Shown in pieces: positions 54,120-62,544 of a DNA stretch of 64,000 nt. Numbering within the stretch: the first letter of the stretch is position 1; each line of letters begins with the position of its first letter. Origin of the DNA: Pseudomonas sp. Leaf48 (GTDB taxonomy: Bacteria; Pseudomonadota; Gammaproteobacteria; Pseudomonadales; Pseudomonadaceae). The notes under the pieces are model-generated. The model did no database searches. It saw nothing but the letters and a program-made list of their open reading frames with translations, and was not told where the DNA came from. Both the position numbers and the translations under genes were made by a program. The DNA lies in contig NZ_LMLH01000010.1 of the NCBI RefSeq assembly GCF_001421885.1, forward strand, positions 1-64,000. Direction: 5' to 3'.

Positions 54120-54770
54120 ATGGCCACATACGAAATCCTGATTGCCGATGATCACCCTCTTTTTCGTAGCGCGTTGCACCAGGCACTGACGCTGGGTCTT
54201 GGCCCGGATGTGCGTCTGGTGGAGGTGGCGAGCATTGCCGAGCTGGAAACCCGCCTGACCGAAAAATCCGATTGGGATCTGGTGCTGCTGGATCTGAACA
54301 TGCCGGGGGCGTATGGTTTTTCCGGATTGGTCCTGTTGCGTGGTCAGTATCCACAGATTCCGGTGGTCATGGTGTCGGCCCAGGAAGAGGCGACCATCAT
54401 GGTCAAGTCTCGCGAATTCGGTGCCAGCGGTTTTATCCCCAAGTCCAGTGATCTGAGTGTTATTCAGAGTGCAGTGCGTGCGGTGCTTGACGGCGATGTT
54501 TTCTGGCCGCCCCAGGCGTTCGAAGCGGTCAGCGTTTCCGAGGAAGCCAAGGCTGCCAGCGAGGGTCTGGCGAGCCTGACTCCGCAGCAGTTCCGGGTAT
54601 TGACCATGGTCTGCGAAGGCTTGTTGAACAAACAGATCGCTTACGAACTGAGCGTTTCCGAAGCGACCATCAAGGCCCACGTGACCGCGATTTTCCGTAA
54701 GCTGAATGTGCGGACCCGAACCCAGGCTGCGTTGCTCTTGCAACAACTTGAGTCAATTTCCAGCCACTAA
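54120..54770 (+). CDS. erdR: ErdR-like LuxR-family response regulator
   Basis: This 216-residue two-component response regulator has a receiver domain with phosphoacceptor Asp58 (LVLLDLNMPGAYG), acidic pocket Asp10-Asp11, Lys in FIPKSS, and a C-terminal LuxR helix-turn-helix (LLNKQIAYELSVSEATIKAH, residues about 165-185). Its resemblance and its place just before dgkA match P. aeruginosa ErdR (PA3604), a regulator of ethanol oxidation and acetate use. No partner kinase is in the window. The 243 bases before it hold no gene, only a small hairpin near 54073-54092. Confidence 0.85.
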   Translation: MATYEILIADDHPLFRSALHQALTLGLGPDVRLVEVASIAELETRLTEKSDWDLVLLDLNMPGAYGFSGLVLLRGQYPQIPVVMVSAQEEATIMVKSREFGASGFIPKSSDLSVIQSAVRAVLDGDVFWPPQAFEAVSVSEEAKAASEGLASLTPQQFRVLTMVCEGLLNKQIAYELSVSEATIKAHVTAIFRKLNVRTRTQAALLLQQLESISSH

Positions 54771-54843
54771 CGCTGGAACGTTCACGCTTTTTTGACTTTG
54801 GTTAATCTAGCTTTCCCACTTCTTTTTTTCAGTTGCCTACTCT

Positions 54844-55206
54844 ATGTCACCTTTCAAAGGCCAAACCGGCCTTAAACGTATTCTCAACGCCTCCGGTTAT
54901 TCGCTGGATGGACTGCGCGCCGCTTTCACTGGCGAAGCGGCTTTTCGCCAGCTGGTGTTGCTTAACGCGATCCTGATTCCACTGTCTTTCTTCCTGAATG
55001 TCAGCCGGGTCGAGCAGGCGCTGCTGATTGCGGTGTGCCTGTTGGCATTGATCGTCGAGTTGCTCAACTCAGCGGTGGAAGCGGCGATCGACCGCATTTC
55101 CCTTGAGCTGCACCCGCTATCCAAGAACGCCAAGGACATGGGCAGTGCCGCGCAGTTCGTGGCACTGAGCATGATTGCGCTGGTGTGGGCGGTGATACTG
55201 CTTTAA
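54844..55206 (+). CDS. dgkA: Diacylglycerol kinase
   Basis: DgkA phosphorylates diacylglycerol to phosphatidate in the inner membrane, recycling lipid released by glucan and LPS modification. The 120-residue protein has three hydrophobic segments and the active-site stretch LLNSAVEAAIDRISLELH followed by SKNAKDMGSAAQF, both typical of the family. It follows the ErdR-like gene by 73 bases. Its stop overlaps the convergent finR gene end by 4 bases. Confidence 0.95.
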   Translation: MSPFKGQTGLKRILNASGYSLDGLRAAFTGEAAFRQLVLLNAILIPLSFFLNVSRVEQALLIAVCLLALIVELLNSAVEAAIDRISLELHPLSKNAKDMGSAAQFVALSMIALVWAVILL

Positions 55207-56129
55207 GCGATTGTCGGCAGTACGATCTCGTCGCTGCGCTGAACCCCGGCGGTGAAGGCGCGGCAGAGCTCGAGGAATTCGCGCATGGCCGAGGTCTGGT
55301 ATTTCTGTTTGTGCCAGATGAAATAGAACTGCCGCGCCAGATCCAGGTCCGGTGTTTCCACGGCCACCAGGCTGCCGCGGCGGAACGCATCGCGCAGTGC
55401 CAGCCTCGAAATGCAGCCAATCCCCAGGCCTGACTCCACCGCGCGTTTAATTGCTTCGGTGTGCTCAAGCTCCAGGCGAATGTTCAGTGCGCTGTGATGG
55501 TGACGCATGGCCTGGTCGAAGGTCAGTCGCGTGCCCGAGCCTCGTTCCCGCAGGATCCAGGCTTCCTGGCTCAACTCGTCCATGGTCGCCGAACCGCGCT
55601 TGGCCAGTGGATGCTGAGGGGCGCAAAACACCACCAGTTCGTCTTCGACCCAACTCTGGACTTCGATGTCCGGGTGGCTGCAATCACCTTCGATTAGACC
55701 CAGATCAATTTCATAGTGAGCTACTTGTTGCACGATATTGGCAGTGTTCTGCACGTGTAGCTTCACCTGGCTTTCCGGATGGCGCTGCATGAAGCTGCCG
55801 ATCAGCAGCGTGGCCAGGTAATTGCCGATGGTCAGGGTCGCCCCCACTGCCAGCGAGCCGAAACCGGACTTGCCATTGAGCAGGTCTTCGATCTCCTTGG
55901 CCTGATCGAGCAGGGCCACGGCTTGTGGCAGCAACTGCTTACCGAGGGCGTTGAGGCTCAGCCGTTTGCCGGCACGGTCGAACAGCTGGCAGCTGCACTG
56001 ACGCTCCAGTTCGGTGATCGAGGTGCTCGCCGCCGATTGCGAGAGGTTAAGCAGGCCCGCAGCACGGGACACGCTTTCCTGCTGGGCGACGGCGACGAAG
56101 ACTTGAAGTTGACGGAGAGTAAATCGCAT
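55203..56129 (-). CDS. finR: LysR-family regulator FinR
   Basis: FinR is a LysR activator of the ferredoxin-NADP+ reductase gene fpr in pseudomonads. From the ATG at 56129 the protein has 308 residues, starting MRFTLRQLQVFVAVAQQES; an in-frame extension to 56276 would cross the fpr start and is unlikely. The N-terminal helix-turn-helix is SRAAGLLNLSQSAASTSITE. It is divergent from fpr with 136 bases between them, the arrangement I recall for P. putida and P. aeruginosa finR. The assignment rests on this context and overall resemblance. Confidence 0.88.
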   Translation of the reverse strand: MRFTLRQLQVFVAVAQQESVSRAAGLLNLSQSAASTSITELERQCSCQLFDRAGKRLSLNALGKQLLPQAVALLDQAKEIEDLLNGKSGFGSLAVGATLTIGNYLATLLIGSFMQRHPESQVKLHVQNTANIVQQVAHYEIDLGLIEGDCSHPDIEVQSWVEDELVVFCAPQHPLAKRGSATMDELSQEAWILRERGSGTRLTFDQAMRHHHSALNIRLELEHTEAIKRAVESGLGIGCISRLALRDAFRRGSLVAVETPDLDLARQFYFIWHKQKYQTSAMREFLELCRAFTAGVQRSDEIVLPTIA

Positions 56130-56154
56130 ATCGATATAACCGATAACCCTTATC
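56128..56154. promoter_or_regulatory. Palindromes in the finR-fpr intergenic region
   Basis: ATATCGATAT at 56128-56137 and GATAA-CCC-TTATC at 56142-56154 are two perfect inverted repeats between the divergent finR and fpr starts, at the finR end. LysR proteins bind such dyads, usually containing T-N11-A, so these are candidate FinR sites that could also mediate self-repression. Confidence 0.5.
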
Positions 56155-56265
56155 TTAATAATCCATTTAACAGATATTGTGTCTGCCTTTAGAATGCGAT
56201 GCAATTGCGCAAAGCCGCTTGTCGTCCAAGACCAGGCGCAGAATATCTCCAGGAGTCCCACGTAC

Positions 56266-57045
56266 ATGAGCAACATGAACCACGAGCGTGTCCTCAGTGT
56301 TCACCACTGGAACGACACTCTGTTCAGCTTCAAGTGCACCCGTGATCCGGGCCTGCGCTTCGAGAACGGTCAGTTCGTGATGATCGGCCTGCAACAGCCC
56401 AACGGCCGCCCGCTTATGCGCGCTTACTCGATTGCCAGCCCAAACTGGGAAGAGCATCTGGAATTCTTCAGCATCAAGGTGCCGGATGGCCCGCTGACTT
56501 CCCAGTTGCAGCACCTGAAGGAAGGCGACGAGATCATCATCAGCAAGAAGCCTACCGGCACGCTGGTGCTGGATGACTTGAAGCCTGGCAAACATTTGTA
56601 TCTGCTCAGCACCGGTACCGGTCTGGCGCCATTCATGAGCGTCATCCAGGACCCGGAAACCTACGAGCGTTTCGAAAAAGTGATCCTGTGCCACGGCGTA
56701 CGTTACGTCAACGAAGTCGCCTACCGCGAATTCATCACCGAGCACCTGCCGCAGAACGAGTTCTTCGGCGATGCACTGCGTGACAAGTTGATCTACTACC
56801 CGACCGTGACCCGCGAGCCGTTCGAGAACGAAGGGCGCCTGACCGACCTGATGCGCAGCGGCAAGCTGTTCAGCGACATCGGCCTGCCGCCGATCAACCC
56901 GCAGGACGACCGCGCCATGCTGTGCGGCAGCCCGAGCATGCTCGACGAGACCAGCGAAGTGTTGAATAGCTTCGGCCTGAAAGTTTCGCCGCGGATGCGC
57001 GAGCCGGGTGACTACCTGATCGAGCGTGCGTTCGTCGAGAAGTGA
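56266..57045 (+). CDS. fpr: Ferredoxin/flavodoxin-NADP+ reductase
   Basis: Fpr moves electrons between NADPH and ferredoxin or flavodoxin, supporting Fe-S repair and oxidative stress defence. From the ATG at 56266, after AGGAG, it has 259 residues. The FAD-binding RAYSIASPNW and the NADP-binding LLSTGTGLAPFMS and MLCGSPSML motifs are in order. The protein ends ERAFVEK, a usual bacterial class A form. It is divergent from its likely activator finR. FdxA, encoded about 10 kb away, is one possible partner. Confidence 0.96.
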   Translation: MSNMNHERVLSVHHWNDTLFSFKCTRDPGLRFENGQFVMIGLQQPNGRPLMRAYSIASPNWEEHLEFFSIKVPDGPLTSQLQHLKEGDEIIISKKPTGTLVLDDLKPGKHLYLLSTGTGLAPFMSVIQDPETYERFEKVILCHGVRYVNEVAYREFITEHLPQNEFFGDALRDKLIYYPTVTREPFENEGRLTDLMRSGKLFSDIGLPPINPQDDRAMLCGSPSMLDETSEVLNSFGLKVSPRMREPGDYLIERAFVEK

Positions 57046-57056
57046 CCTTGGTCTCC

Positions 57057-57175
57057 TGTAGGTGCGAGCATGCTCGCGATGGAGGTCAACGATAACGCGG
57101 GAAGCTTGATACCCCGCGGCGTCCTCAGGTCTTTTCGCGAGCATTCGTACGTCGACCGGCTGCTCCTGCAGTAGA
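57057..57175. repeat. Degenerate REP-like element after fpr
   Basis: TGTAGGTGCGAGCATGCTCG at the left and TTTTCGCGAGCATTCGTACG near 57134 look like decayed arms of the TGTAGGAGCGAGCCTGCTCG family, ending near CTCCTGCAG at 57175. Pairing between the arms is imperfect. It lies between fpr and its terminator. Confidence 0.6.
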
Positions 57176-57189
57176 TTTGAAGTGCAAAG

Positions 57190-57228
57190 AAAAGCCCGCA
57201 TGGCCTGGGAAGGTCATGCGGGCTTTTT
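57190..57228. terminator. Bidirectional terminator between fpr and trmO
   Basis: AAAAGCCCGCATG at 57190-57202 pairs with CATGCGGGCTTTT from 57215, with A and T runs at the two ends. It lies between the convergent genes fpr and trmO and can stop transcription from both sides. Confidence 0.92.
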
Positions 57229-57240
57229 CGTTTCAGGTGT

Positions 57241-57939
57241 TCAGCCCTTTGCGGGAATGACTTCCAGCACCCGGATCAACTCCGGCGTCGGATAGTGCCA
57301 GCGCACGTCCAGATCCCAGAACTGCGCGCCATATTCCCGCTCGGGCGCAGGCGTCTGATACGCCGGCCGCGGATCTTGTGCCAGGCATTGCTCGATCAGC
57401 TCCACCAATGGCTCTGCAAGGCGCTGGGCATGCCCGTGGGCCTGTTGCAGTGCTGAGTCCGTCCACTGCACGGCAATCAACTGTGGCGCTGCGCTGGCGA
57501 TGCTGTTGGACGCTGTATCAATGATATCGGCATAGGGAACGTAGGGTTTGATGTCGAGAACCGGCGTGCCGTCCAGCAGGTCGATACCGGAAATCCACAG
57601 GCGATTGGCTTCGACCTTGTCGAGTTTGACCACGGACTGGCCGATGCCATTGGGGCGGTGGGTCGCGCGAGTGGCGAACACCCCCATGGATTTGTTGCCG
57701 CCGAGGCGAGGCGGGCGGACTTTCAAGCGCGGTTTTTCCTCCAGGGCCTGGTGGAACAGGAACAGCAGCCAGACATGGCTGACCTGCTCCAGCCCTTGCA
57801 CCGCGTCGCCCTGATCGAACGGCGCAACCAGTTCCAGCACGCCACGCGCGGCAGGTGCCAGTTGCGGTTGGCGCGGGATGGCGAATTTCTCCTTGAAGCA
57901 GGAGCGCACGAAGCCGATGGGGGAAACGCTGTAGGTCAT
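57241..57939 (-). CDS. trmO: tRNA (N6-threonylcarbamoyladenosine(37)-N6)-methyltransferase TrmO
   Basis: TrmO (TsaA/YaeB) methylates the t6A37 base of certain threonine tRNAs using SAM. The 232-residue protein matches the usual length of about 235. It starts MTYSVSPIGFVRSCFKEKFAIPRQ and contains GVFATRATHRPNGIGQSVVK and VLDIKPYVPYAD, the family's conserved segments. It is transcribed toward the shared terminator with fpr, and a REP element lies upstream. Confidence 0.93.
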   Translation of the reverse strand: MTYSVSPIGFVRSCFKEKFAIPRQPQLAPAARGVLELVAPFDQGDAVQGLEQVSHVWLLFLFHQALEEKPRLKVRPPRLGGNKSMGVFATRATHRPNGIGQSVVKLDKVEANRLWISGIDLLDGTPVLDIKPYVPYADIIDTASNSIASAAPQLIAVQWTDSALQQAHGHAQRLAEPLVELIEQCLAQDPRPAYQTPAPEREYGAQFWDLDVRWHYPTPELIRVLEVIPAKG

Positions 57940-58014
57940 GGTTTGGGTCGAGGCGGGATTAGGGGGGGCATGATAACCCGATCAACCCATGCATCGTTGT
58001 GCCACTGAGTCCGT

Positions 58015-58106
58015 CATCGCGGGCAAGCCACGCTCCCACAGATTTTGTGTCTGCCGCAATATCGGACACGACACAAAACCTGTGGGAGCGTGGCTTGCCC
58101 GCGATG
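58015..58106. repeat. REP palindrome (GGGAGCGTGGCTTGCCCGCGATG family)
   Basis: CATCGCGGGCAAGCCACGCT at the left and its complement ending at 58106 form arms of about 36 bases, extended by matching GATTTTGTGT/ACACAAAAC inner bases, around 20 bases. This is a third REP family in the window. It lies between trmO's start and the end of the RhlG-like gene. Confidence 0.9.
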
Positions 58107-58121
58107 GCAGCACCGCCGATC

Positions 58122-58892
58122 TCAGAGGCTGAAACCCCCATCGAGCGCAATGATATTTCCGGTCATGTAAGCCCCTGCCGTACTCGCCAGGCTGATCGCC
58201 AGCGCCGCCATCTCTTCCTCTCGCCCCCAGCGCTTCATCGGAATCAACGCCGTATCCTGTGCCAGTGCCTGCTCATCACTGCCGATGTGCTGGGTCATCT
58301 TGCTCGGAAAACGTCCGGGGGCGATCACGTTGACGTTGATGTGCTGGCTGACCAGTTCCCGCGCCAGAATCCGCGACAGTTGATGCAGGGCCGCTTTGCT
58401 CGGGCCGTAGGCATAAGCCTGTTCACCGAAGGAAGAAATCCCGGCCACCGAGCCGATATTGATGATTCGCGCGGGACTGGCTTCAGAACCAGCCTTGCGC
58501 AGTAGTGGCAGGAACTGCTGGATGCAGTTGAACACCGAGGTCACGTTGAGCTGCATGACCTTTTCCCAGCCCTTGACCGGGTAGCTTTCCAGTGGCGCGC
58601 CCCAGGTGGTGCCGGCGTTGTTCACCAGAATGTCGAGGTGGCTGATCTGCTTGCCCAGTTGCGTGGCCAGTTGCAGCACGCCTTCTTCGCTGGCGAGGTT
58701 GGCCGCAATGCCATGGCAATGACCCAGCGCACCCAACTCATCGGCTGTTTGCTGGCAGGCTTGGGCATCACGGGCGCAGACGTATACGGTGGCGCCTGCC
58801 TCGACAAAGGCCTTGGCGATCATTTTGCCGATACCGCGAGTGCCGCCGGTCACCAGGGCAGTGCGGCCTCGTAGGGAAAAGTAGGGGTGCAT
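58122..58892 (-). CDS. rhlG: RhlG-like short-chain dehydrogenase/reductase
   Basis: This 256-residue NADPH-type SDR closely resembles P. aeruginosa RhlG, a beta-ketoacyl reductase first linked to rhamnolipid precursors. The cofactor motif TGGTRGIG begins at residue 15, and the catalytic Ser148, Tyr162 and Lys166 (NIGSVAG and YAYGPSKAAL) are in place. The N terminus MHPYFSLRGR and the segment LESYPVKGWEKVMQLNVTSV are characteristic. No rhlA or rhlB is nearby, so its lipid product here is unclear; another acyl or storage-lipid role is possible. Confidence 0.85.
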   Translation of the reverse strand: MHPYFSLRGRTALVTGGTRGIGKMIAKAFVEAGATVYVCARDAQACQQTADELGALGHCHGIAANLASEEGVLQLATQLGKQISHLDILVNNAGTTWGAPLESYPVKGWEKVMQLNVTSVFNCIQQFLPLLRKAGSEASPARIINIGSVAGISSFGEQAYAYGPSKAALHQLSRILARELVSQHINVNVIAPGRFPSKMTQHIGSDEQALAQDTALIPMKRWGREEEMAALAISLASTAGAYMTGNIIALDGGFSL

Positions 58893-59006
58893 GGCGAATC
58901 CTTCGGAGCTGAGGGTGCCTACACCCTAGCCGTCAGCCGCCGGAGGCGGAGCCACTATTTATGCGCGCAATGGTGGGTCATACGACCTGAGCCACCACCA
59001 CCCCCC

Positions 59007-59107
59007 TGTAGGAGCGAGCCTGCTCGCGAAAAAAACCGAGGATACCGCGGGTATTCAGGTTACCCGCGTTATCGTTCACGTCCATCGCGAGCCTGCTCGC
59101 TCCTACA
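59007..59107. repeat. REP-like palindrome (TGTAGGAGCGAGCCTGCTCG family)
   Basis: TGTAGGAGCGAGCCTGCTCG at 59007 and a nearly complementary TCGCGAGCCTGCTCGCTCCT from 59085 flank about 55 bases with an inner CGCGGGTA...TACCCGCG hairpin. The centres of the outer arms (GCCTGC) do not pair perfectly. A half-copy lies at 78-101 and a decayed one at 57057. Confidence 0.8.
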
Positions 59108-59176
59108 AGGAGTTTTGGCGTTTCGGTGATTTTTGTCTGGCAGCCCTTGCAGGACGAGTGCGGGAGCCGTGACGAT

Positions 59177-59647
59177 TTATTGCGGGCGCACGCGCAGGGT
59201 CAGGCCCTTGAGGAAATTACGCAGCAACTGGTCGCCACACGGGCGGTAGTTGGTGTGACCGAACTTGCGGAACAGTGCGCTCAGCTCAGGCTTGGACACC
59301 GGGAACTCGGCGGCCTTGAGGATCGCGTGCATGTCGTCTTCTTTGAGTTCGAAGGCCACGCGCAGTTTTTTCAGGATGATGTTGTTGGTCACCGGCACTT
59401 CGATCGGCTGCGGTGGACGGCTTTCGTCCTTGCCGCGCTTGAAGATCACCAGGCCATCGAGGAAGTGCGCCATGACTTCGTCAGGGCAGCGTACGAAGCC
59501 TTCTTCGTCTTCTTCTTTCTTGTCGAGGTAAGTCAGCAGGTCTGGCAGGGTTACGTCCATGCCGCCGAGCTTGATGATCTCGATGACTTTCTTGTCGCTG
59601 ATGTCGAGCATGTAGCGCACGCTGCGCAGTACGTCGTTGTGAATCAT
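59177..59647 (-). CDS. DUF1456-family protein (YehS-like)
   Basis: This 156-residue protein has two tandem copies of the DUF1456 helical unit: residues about 2-70 (NDVLRSVRYMLDISDKKVIE) and about 88-155 (NNIILKKLRVAFELKEDDMH). Each starts with N-x-I/V-L and a short helical pattern. It resembles E. coli YehS. Function is unknown. It is transcribed after the pseudouridine synthase gene with a 75-base gap. Confidence 0.88.
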   Translation of the reverse strand: MIHNDVLRSVRYMLDISDKKVIEIIKLGGMDVTLPDLLTYLDKKEEDEEGFVRCPDEVMAHFLDGLVIFKRGKDESRPPQPIEVPVTNNIILKKLRVAFELKEDDMHAILKAAEFPVSKPELSALFRKFGHTNYRPCGDQLLRNFLKGLTLRVRPQ

Positions 59648-59722
59648 GGTGTGCAGTCCTGATATTCAGCAGTGGGTGCCGCATAAGCTGCGGCACCAAA
59701 ATGTGTGGCGGCGTGAGAAGGT

Positions 59723-60433
59723 TTAGAACTTCTCTTTGCCGGACAGGTAGCGCCATTGCCCCACGGGCACCTTGCCGATGGACACGCCGCCGATGCGAAT
59801 GCGGCGGATACCCACGACCTTCAGGCCGACGGCCTGGCAGAACAGGGCGATCACCCCCGGTTGCGGGTTCTTCATGGCAAAGCGCAGGCGGTTTTCGTTC
59901 TGCCAGCTGGCCTTGACCGCCGGCAGTTCCTTGCCCTTCCAGGTCAGGCCATGCTGCAAGCGATTGAGACCATGCTCGACCATGTTGCCTTCGACTTCGA
60001 CCACGTATTCCTGCTCGATCTTGTTGGAGTCGGCAGTGAGCTTGCGCAGGATCTTCCAGTCCTGGGTGAACACCAGCAGGCCGCTGGCGTTGGCCTGCAG
60101 GTCGGTGCTGGCAGTCAGGCGCTGGAAGTGACCCTTGAGCGGGCGTTTGCCGTAGCGGTGTTCTTCGCTCAGGGTCTCGGCGGTGATGGTCGCCATGGCG
60201 GTGTCCGCGTCCATGCCGGCGGGCACGTTGAACAGGATGGTGACCGGTTCCGGTGCGGTGGCCTTGGCCTCTGGATCGAGCTCGACTTTTTGCGCGCCGA
60301 CCTTGAACTGCGGCTCGTCGATGACTTCGCCGTCGACGGTGACCCAGCCGCCCTCGATGAACAGCTCAGCCTCCCGACGGGAACAGCCGACGAGTTCGAT
60401 GAGGCGTTTGGAGAGACGAATCGGGTCAGTCAT
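59723..60433 (-). CDS. Divergent RsuA/RluF-family pseudouridine synthase-like protein
   Basis: From the ATG at 60433 this is a 236-residue protein with an N-terminal S4 RNA-binding domain (RLSKRLIELVGCSRREAELF, residues 6-25) and an RsuA-type pseudouridine synthase domain. Other family segments are intact (SGLLVFTQDWKILRKL, EQEYVVEVEG, VGIRRIRIGGVSIGKVPVGQWRYL). Counted from SGLL, the canonical GRLD becomes TDLQ, putting Gln113 where the catalytic Asp belongs; the nearest Asp is Asp111, two residues earlier. It may be inactive as a synthase, use another residue, or act in RNA binding. The family assignment is secure and the activity is not. Confidence 0.82.
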   Translation of the reverse strand: MTDPIRLSKRLIELVGCSRREAELFIEGGWVTVDGEVIDEPQFKVGAQKVELDPEAKATAPEPVTILFNVPAGMDADTAMATITAETLSEEHRYGKRPLKGHFQRLTASTDLQANASGLLVFTQDWKILRKLTADSNKIEQEYVVEVEGNMVEHGLNRLQHGLTWKGKELPAVKASWQNENRLRFAMKNPQPGVIALFCQAVGLKVVGIRRIRIGGVSIGKVPVGQWRYLSGKEKF

Positions 60434-60517
60434 GTCAGGGCCGTAACAAAAAAGGGGTGGGCATTGTACCTGCCTGGCGCCGGTTAAGCCCGGTTCCATT
60501 TGTACCATGCGGCTTTT

Positions 60518-60605
60518 TGTGGGAGCGGGCTTGCTCGCGAAGGCGGTGTGTCAGTAGATGATATGTGTCTGATATACCGTCTTCGCGAGCAAGCCCGCTC
60601 CCACA
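60518..60605. repeat. REP palindrome (GAGCGGGCTTGCTCGCGAA family)
   Basis: TGTGGGAGCGGGCTTGCTCG at the left and its complement ending at 60605 form arms of about 30 bases with one mismatch, around 28 bases. It lies between the pseudouridine synthase-like gene and the end of the GNAT gene. It is a third close copy of the elements at 29832 and 36657. Confidence 0.9.
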
Positions 60606-60621
60606 TTCGTGTCGTGTTGTG

Positions 60622-61095
60622 TCAGCCGTGTTGTGAGCGCTGCTGATTCTGCCGCATGCGCATATGCAACAACGGATACGGCTGCCCCATGCCATCGACT
60701 TCCGAGCGACCGATTACCTCGAAGCCCTGTTTGAAATAAAACCCCAGGGCTTGCGGGTTCTGTTCGTTGACGTCCAGTTCATCGGCGTTCAGATGCTCCA
60801 TGGCATAGCGCAGCAGTTGCTTGCCCAGGCCATGGCCGCGGTGTCTCGGGTCGATGAACAGCATCTCGATCTTGCCCGCTGCGACGCCAGCGAAGCCGGT
60901 GATGCGCTGGCCCGAGTCTTTGGTGCAGACCAGCATCACCGCATCGAGGTAGCGGGTCAGCACCAGATCCTTGAGCAGCAGGATGTAGCTTTCCGGCAGA
61001 AAGTCGTGGGTCGCGCGAACCGAGGCCTCCCAGACCCGGGTCAGTTCCTGGTAGTCGCTCTGTTTCGGTGTGTGGATGACCGAATGCTGACGCAT
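60622..61095 (-). CDS. GNAT-family N-acetyltransferase (YjaB-like)
   Basis: From the ATG at 61095, with AAGGGG upstream, this is a 157-residue acetyltransferase; an in-frame ATG at 61143 would add 16 residues. The acetyl-CoA-binding motif is FIDPRHRGHGLGKQLLRYA, and NEQNPQALGFYFKQGFEVIG and DGMGQPYPLLHM follow as in E. coli YjaB. The substrate is unknown. It is probably a separate unit, lying between a REP element and the rimO terminator. Confidence 0.85.
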   Translation of the reverse strand: MRQHSVIHTPKQSDYQELTRVWEASVRATHDFLPESYILLLKDLVLTRYLDAVMLVCTKDSGQRITGFAGVAAGKIEMLFIDPRHRGHGLGKQLLRYAMEHLNADELDVNEQNPQALGFYFKQGFEVIGRSEVDGMGQPYPLLHMRMRQNQQRSQHG

Positions 61096-61155
61096 GTCCG
61101 TCTGCCCCTTGTGGGTGAATGATGGGAATCCTTCCATCTGCAAACGATAGCCGTA

Positions 61156-61192
61156 AAAAAGCCCCGCATCTCGTCAAGAGAGCGGGGCTTTT
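61156..61192 (-). terminator. Rho-independent terminator after rimO
   Basis: AAAAGCCCCGC ending at 61167 and GCGGGGCTTTT at 61182-61192 form an 11-bp stem with an inner TCTC/GAGA extension. Read on the minus strand it ends in a run of T, 15 bases after the rimO stop. It also separates rimO from the GNAT gene. Confidence 0.92.
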
Positions 61193-61206
61193 CATATTTT
61201 TTGCGT

Positions 61207-62544
61207 TTAGATCTGTTCAGCCCACAGGTCGTATTCGTCGGCGTCGGTCACTTTGCACCAGACCTTGTCGCCCGGCTTGAGGTTGCTGCCGTTGTCGATG
61301 AATACGTTGCCGTCGATTTCCGGGGCATCGAAGAAGCAACGGCCAACCGCGCCTTGCTCGTCGACTTCATCGACCAGCACTTCGATTTCACGGCCGATGC
61401 GCATTTGCAGGCGCGCCGAGCTGATGGCTTGCTGGTGCGCCATGAAGCGATCCCAGCGGTCCTGCTTGACGTCGTCCGGCACCACTTCCAGGTTCAGGTC
61501 GTTGGCCGGTGCACCTTCAACAGGCGAGTACTGGAAGCAGCCGACGCGGTCGAGCTGGGCTTCGGTCAGCCAGTTCAGCAGGTACTGGAAGTCTTCTTCG
61601 GTTTCGCCCGGGAAGCCGACGATGAAGGTCGAACGGATGATCAGGTCCGGGCAGATTTCGCGCCAGTTCTTGATGCGGGCCAGGGTCTTGTCTTCGAACG
61701 CCGGGCGTTTCATCGACTTCAACACTTTCGGGCTGGCGTGCTGGAACGGAATGTCCAGGTACGGCAGGATTTTCCCGGCGGCCATCAGCGGGATCAACTC
61801 GTCAACGTGCGGGTATGGGTAAACGTAGTGCAGGCGTACCCAGACGCCGAGGGTGCTGAGGGCTTCGCAAAGTTCGGTCATGCGGGTTTTCACCGGCGCG
61901 CCGTTCCAGAAGCCGGTGCGGTACTTCACGTCGACGCCGTAGGCGCTGGTGTCCTGGGAGATGACCAGCAGTTCCTTGACGCCGGATTTGACCAGGCGCT
62001 GGGCCTCGTCGAGTACATCACCGACAGGGCGGCTGACCAGTTTGCCGCGCATCGAGGGGATGATGCAGAAGCTGCAGCTGTGGTTGCAGCCTTCGGAAAT
62101 CTTCAGGTAGGCGTAGTGGCGCGGGGTCAGTTTGATCCCTTGTGGCGGCACCAGGTCGATCAGCGGGTTGTGATCCTGTCTCGGCGGCACGACTTCGTGC
62201 ACGGCGTTGACCACTTGCTCGTACTGCTGCGGACCGGTCACGGCCAGCACGCTCGGGTGCACGTTGCGGATGTTGCCTTCTTCGACGCCCATGCAGCCGG
62301 TCACGATGACCTTGCCGTTTTCCTTGATGGCTTCGCCGATCACTTCCAGGGACTCGGCCTTGGCCGAATCGATGAAGCCGCAGGTGTTGACGACCACTAC
62401 GTCAGCGTCCTGATAAGTGGACACGACGTCATAGCCTTCCATGCGCAGCTGGGTAAGGATGCGCTCGGAGTCGACCAGTGCTTTGGGGCAACCCAGGGAT
62501 ACGAAGCCAACCTTGGGATTGGCCGGCGCAGGAGTGGTGGACAT
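61207..62544 (-). CDS. rimO: Ribosomal protein S12 methylthiotransferase RimO
   Basis: RimO adds a methylthio group to an aspartate of ribosomal protein S12 using radical SAM chemistry. The 445-residue protein has an N-terminal MTTase domain ([18 protein letters not shown]), the radical-SAM cluster motif [11 protein letters not shown] near residues 152-162, and a C-terminal TRAM domain ([18 protein letters not shown]). Extra cluster cysteines occur in [10 protein letters not shown] and [10 protein letters not shown]. It lies divergently from kup. Confidence 0.96.
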   Translation of the reverse strand: MSTTPAPANPKVGFVSLGCPKALVDSERILTQLRMEGYDVVSTYQDADVVVVNTCGFIDSAKAESLEVIGEAIKENGKVIVTGCMGVEEGNIRNVHPSVLAVTGPQQYEQVVNAVHEVVPPRQDHNPLIDLVPPQGIKLTPRHYAYLKISEGCNHSCSFCIIPSMRGKLVSRPVGDVLDEAQRLVKSGVKELLVISQDTSAYGVDVKYRTGFWNGAPVKTRMTELCEALSTLGVWVRLHYVYPYPHVDELIPLMAAGKILPYLDIPFQHASPKVLKSMKRPAFEDKTLARIKNWREICPDLIIRSTFIVGFPGETEEDFQYLLNWLTEAQLDRVGCFQYSPVEGAPANDLNLEVVPDDVKQDRWDRFMAHQQAISSARLQMRIGREIEVLVDEVDEQGAVGRCFFDAPEIDGNVFIDNGSNLKPGDKVWCKVTDADEYDLWAEQI

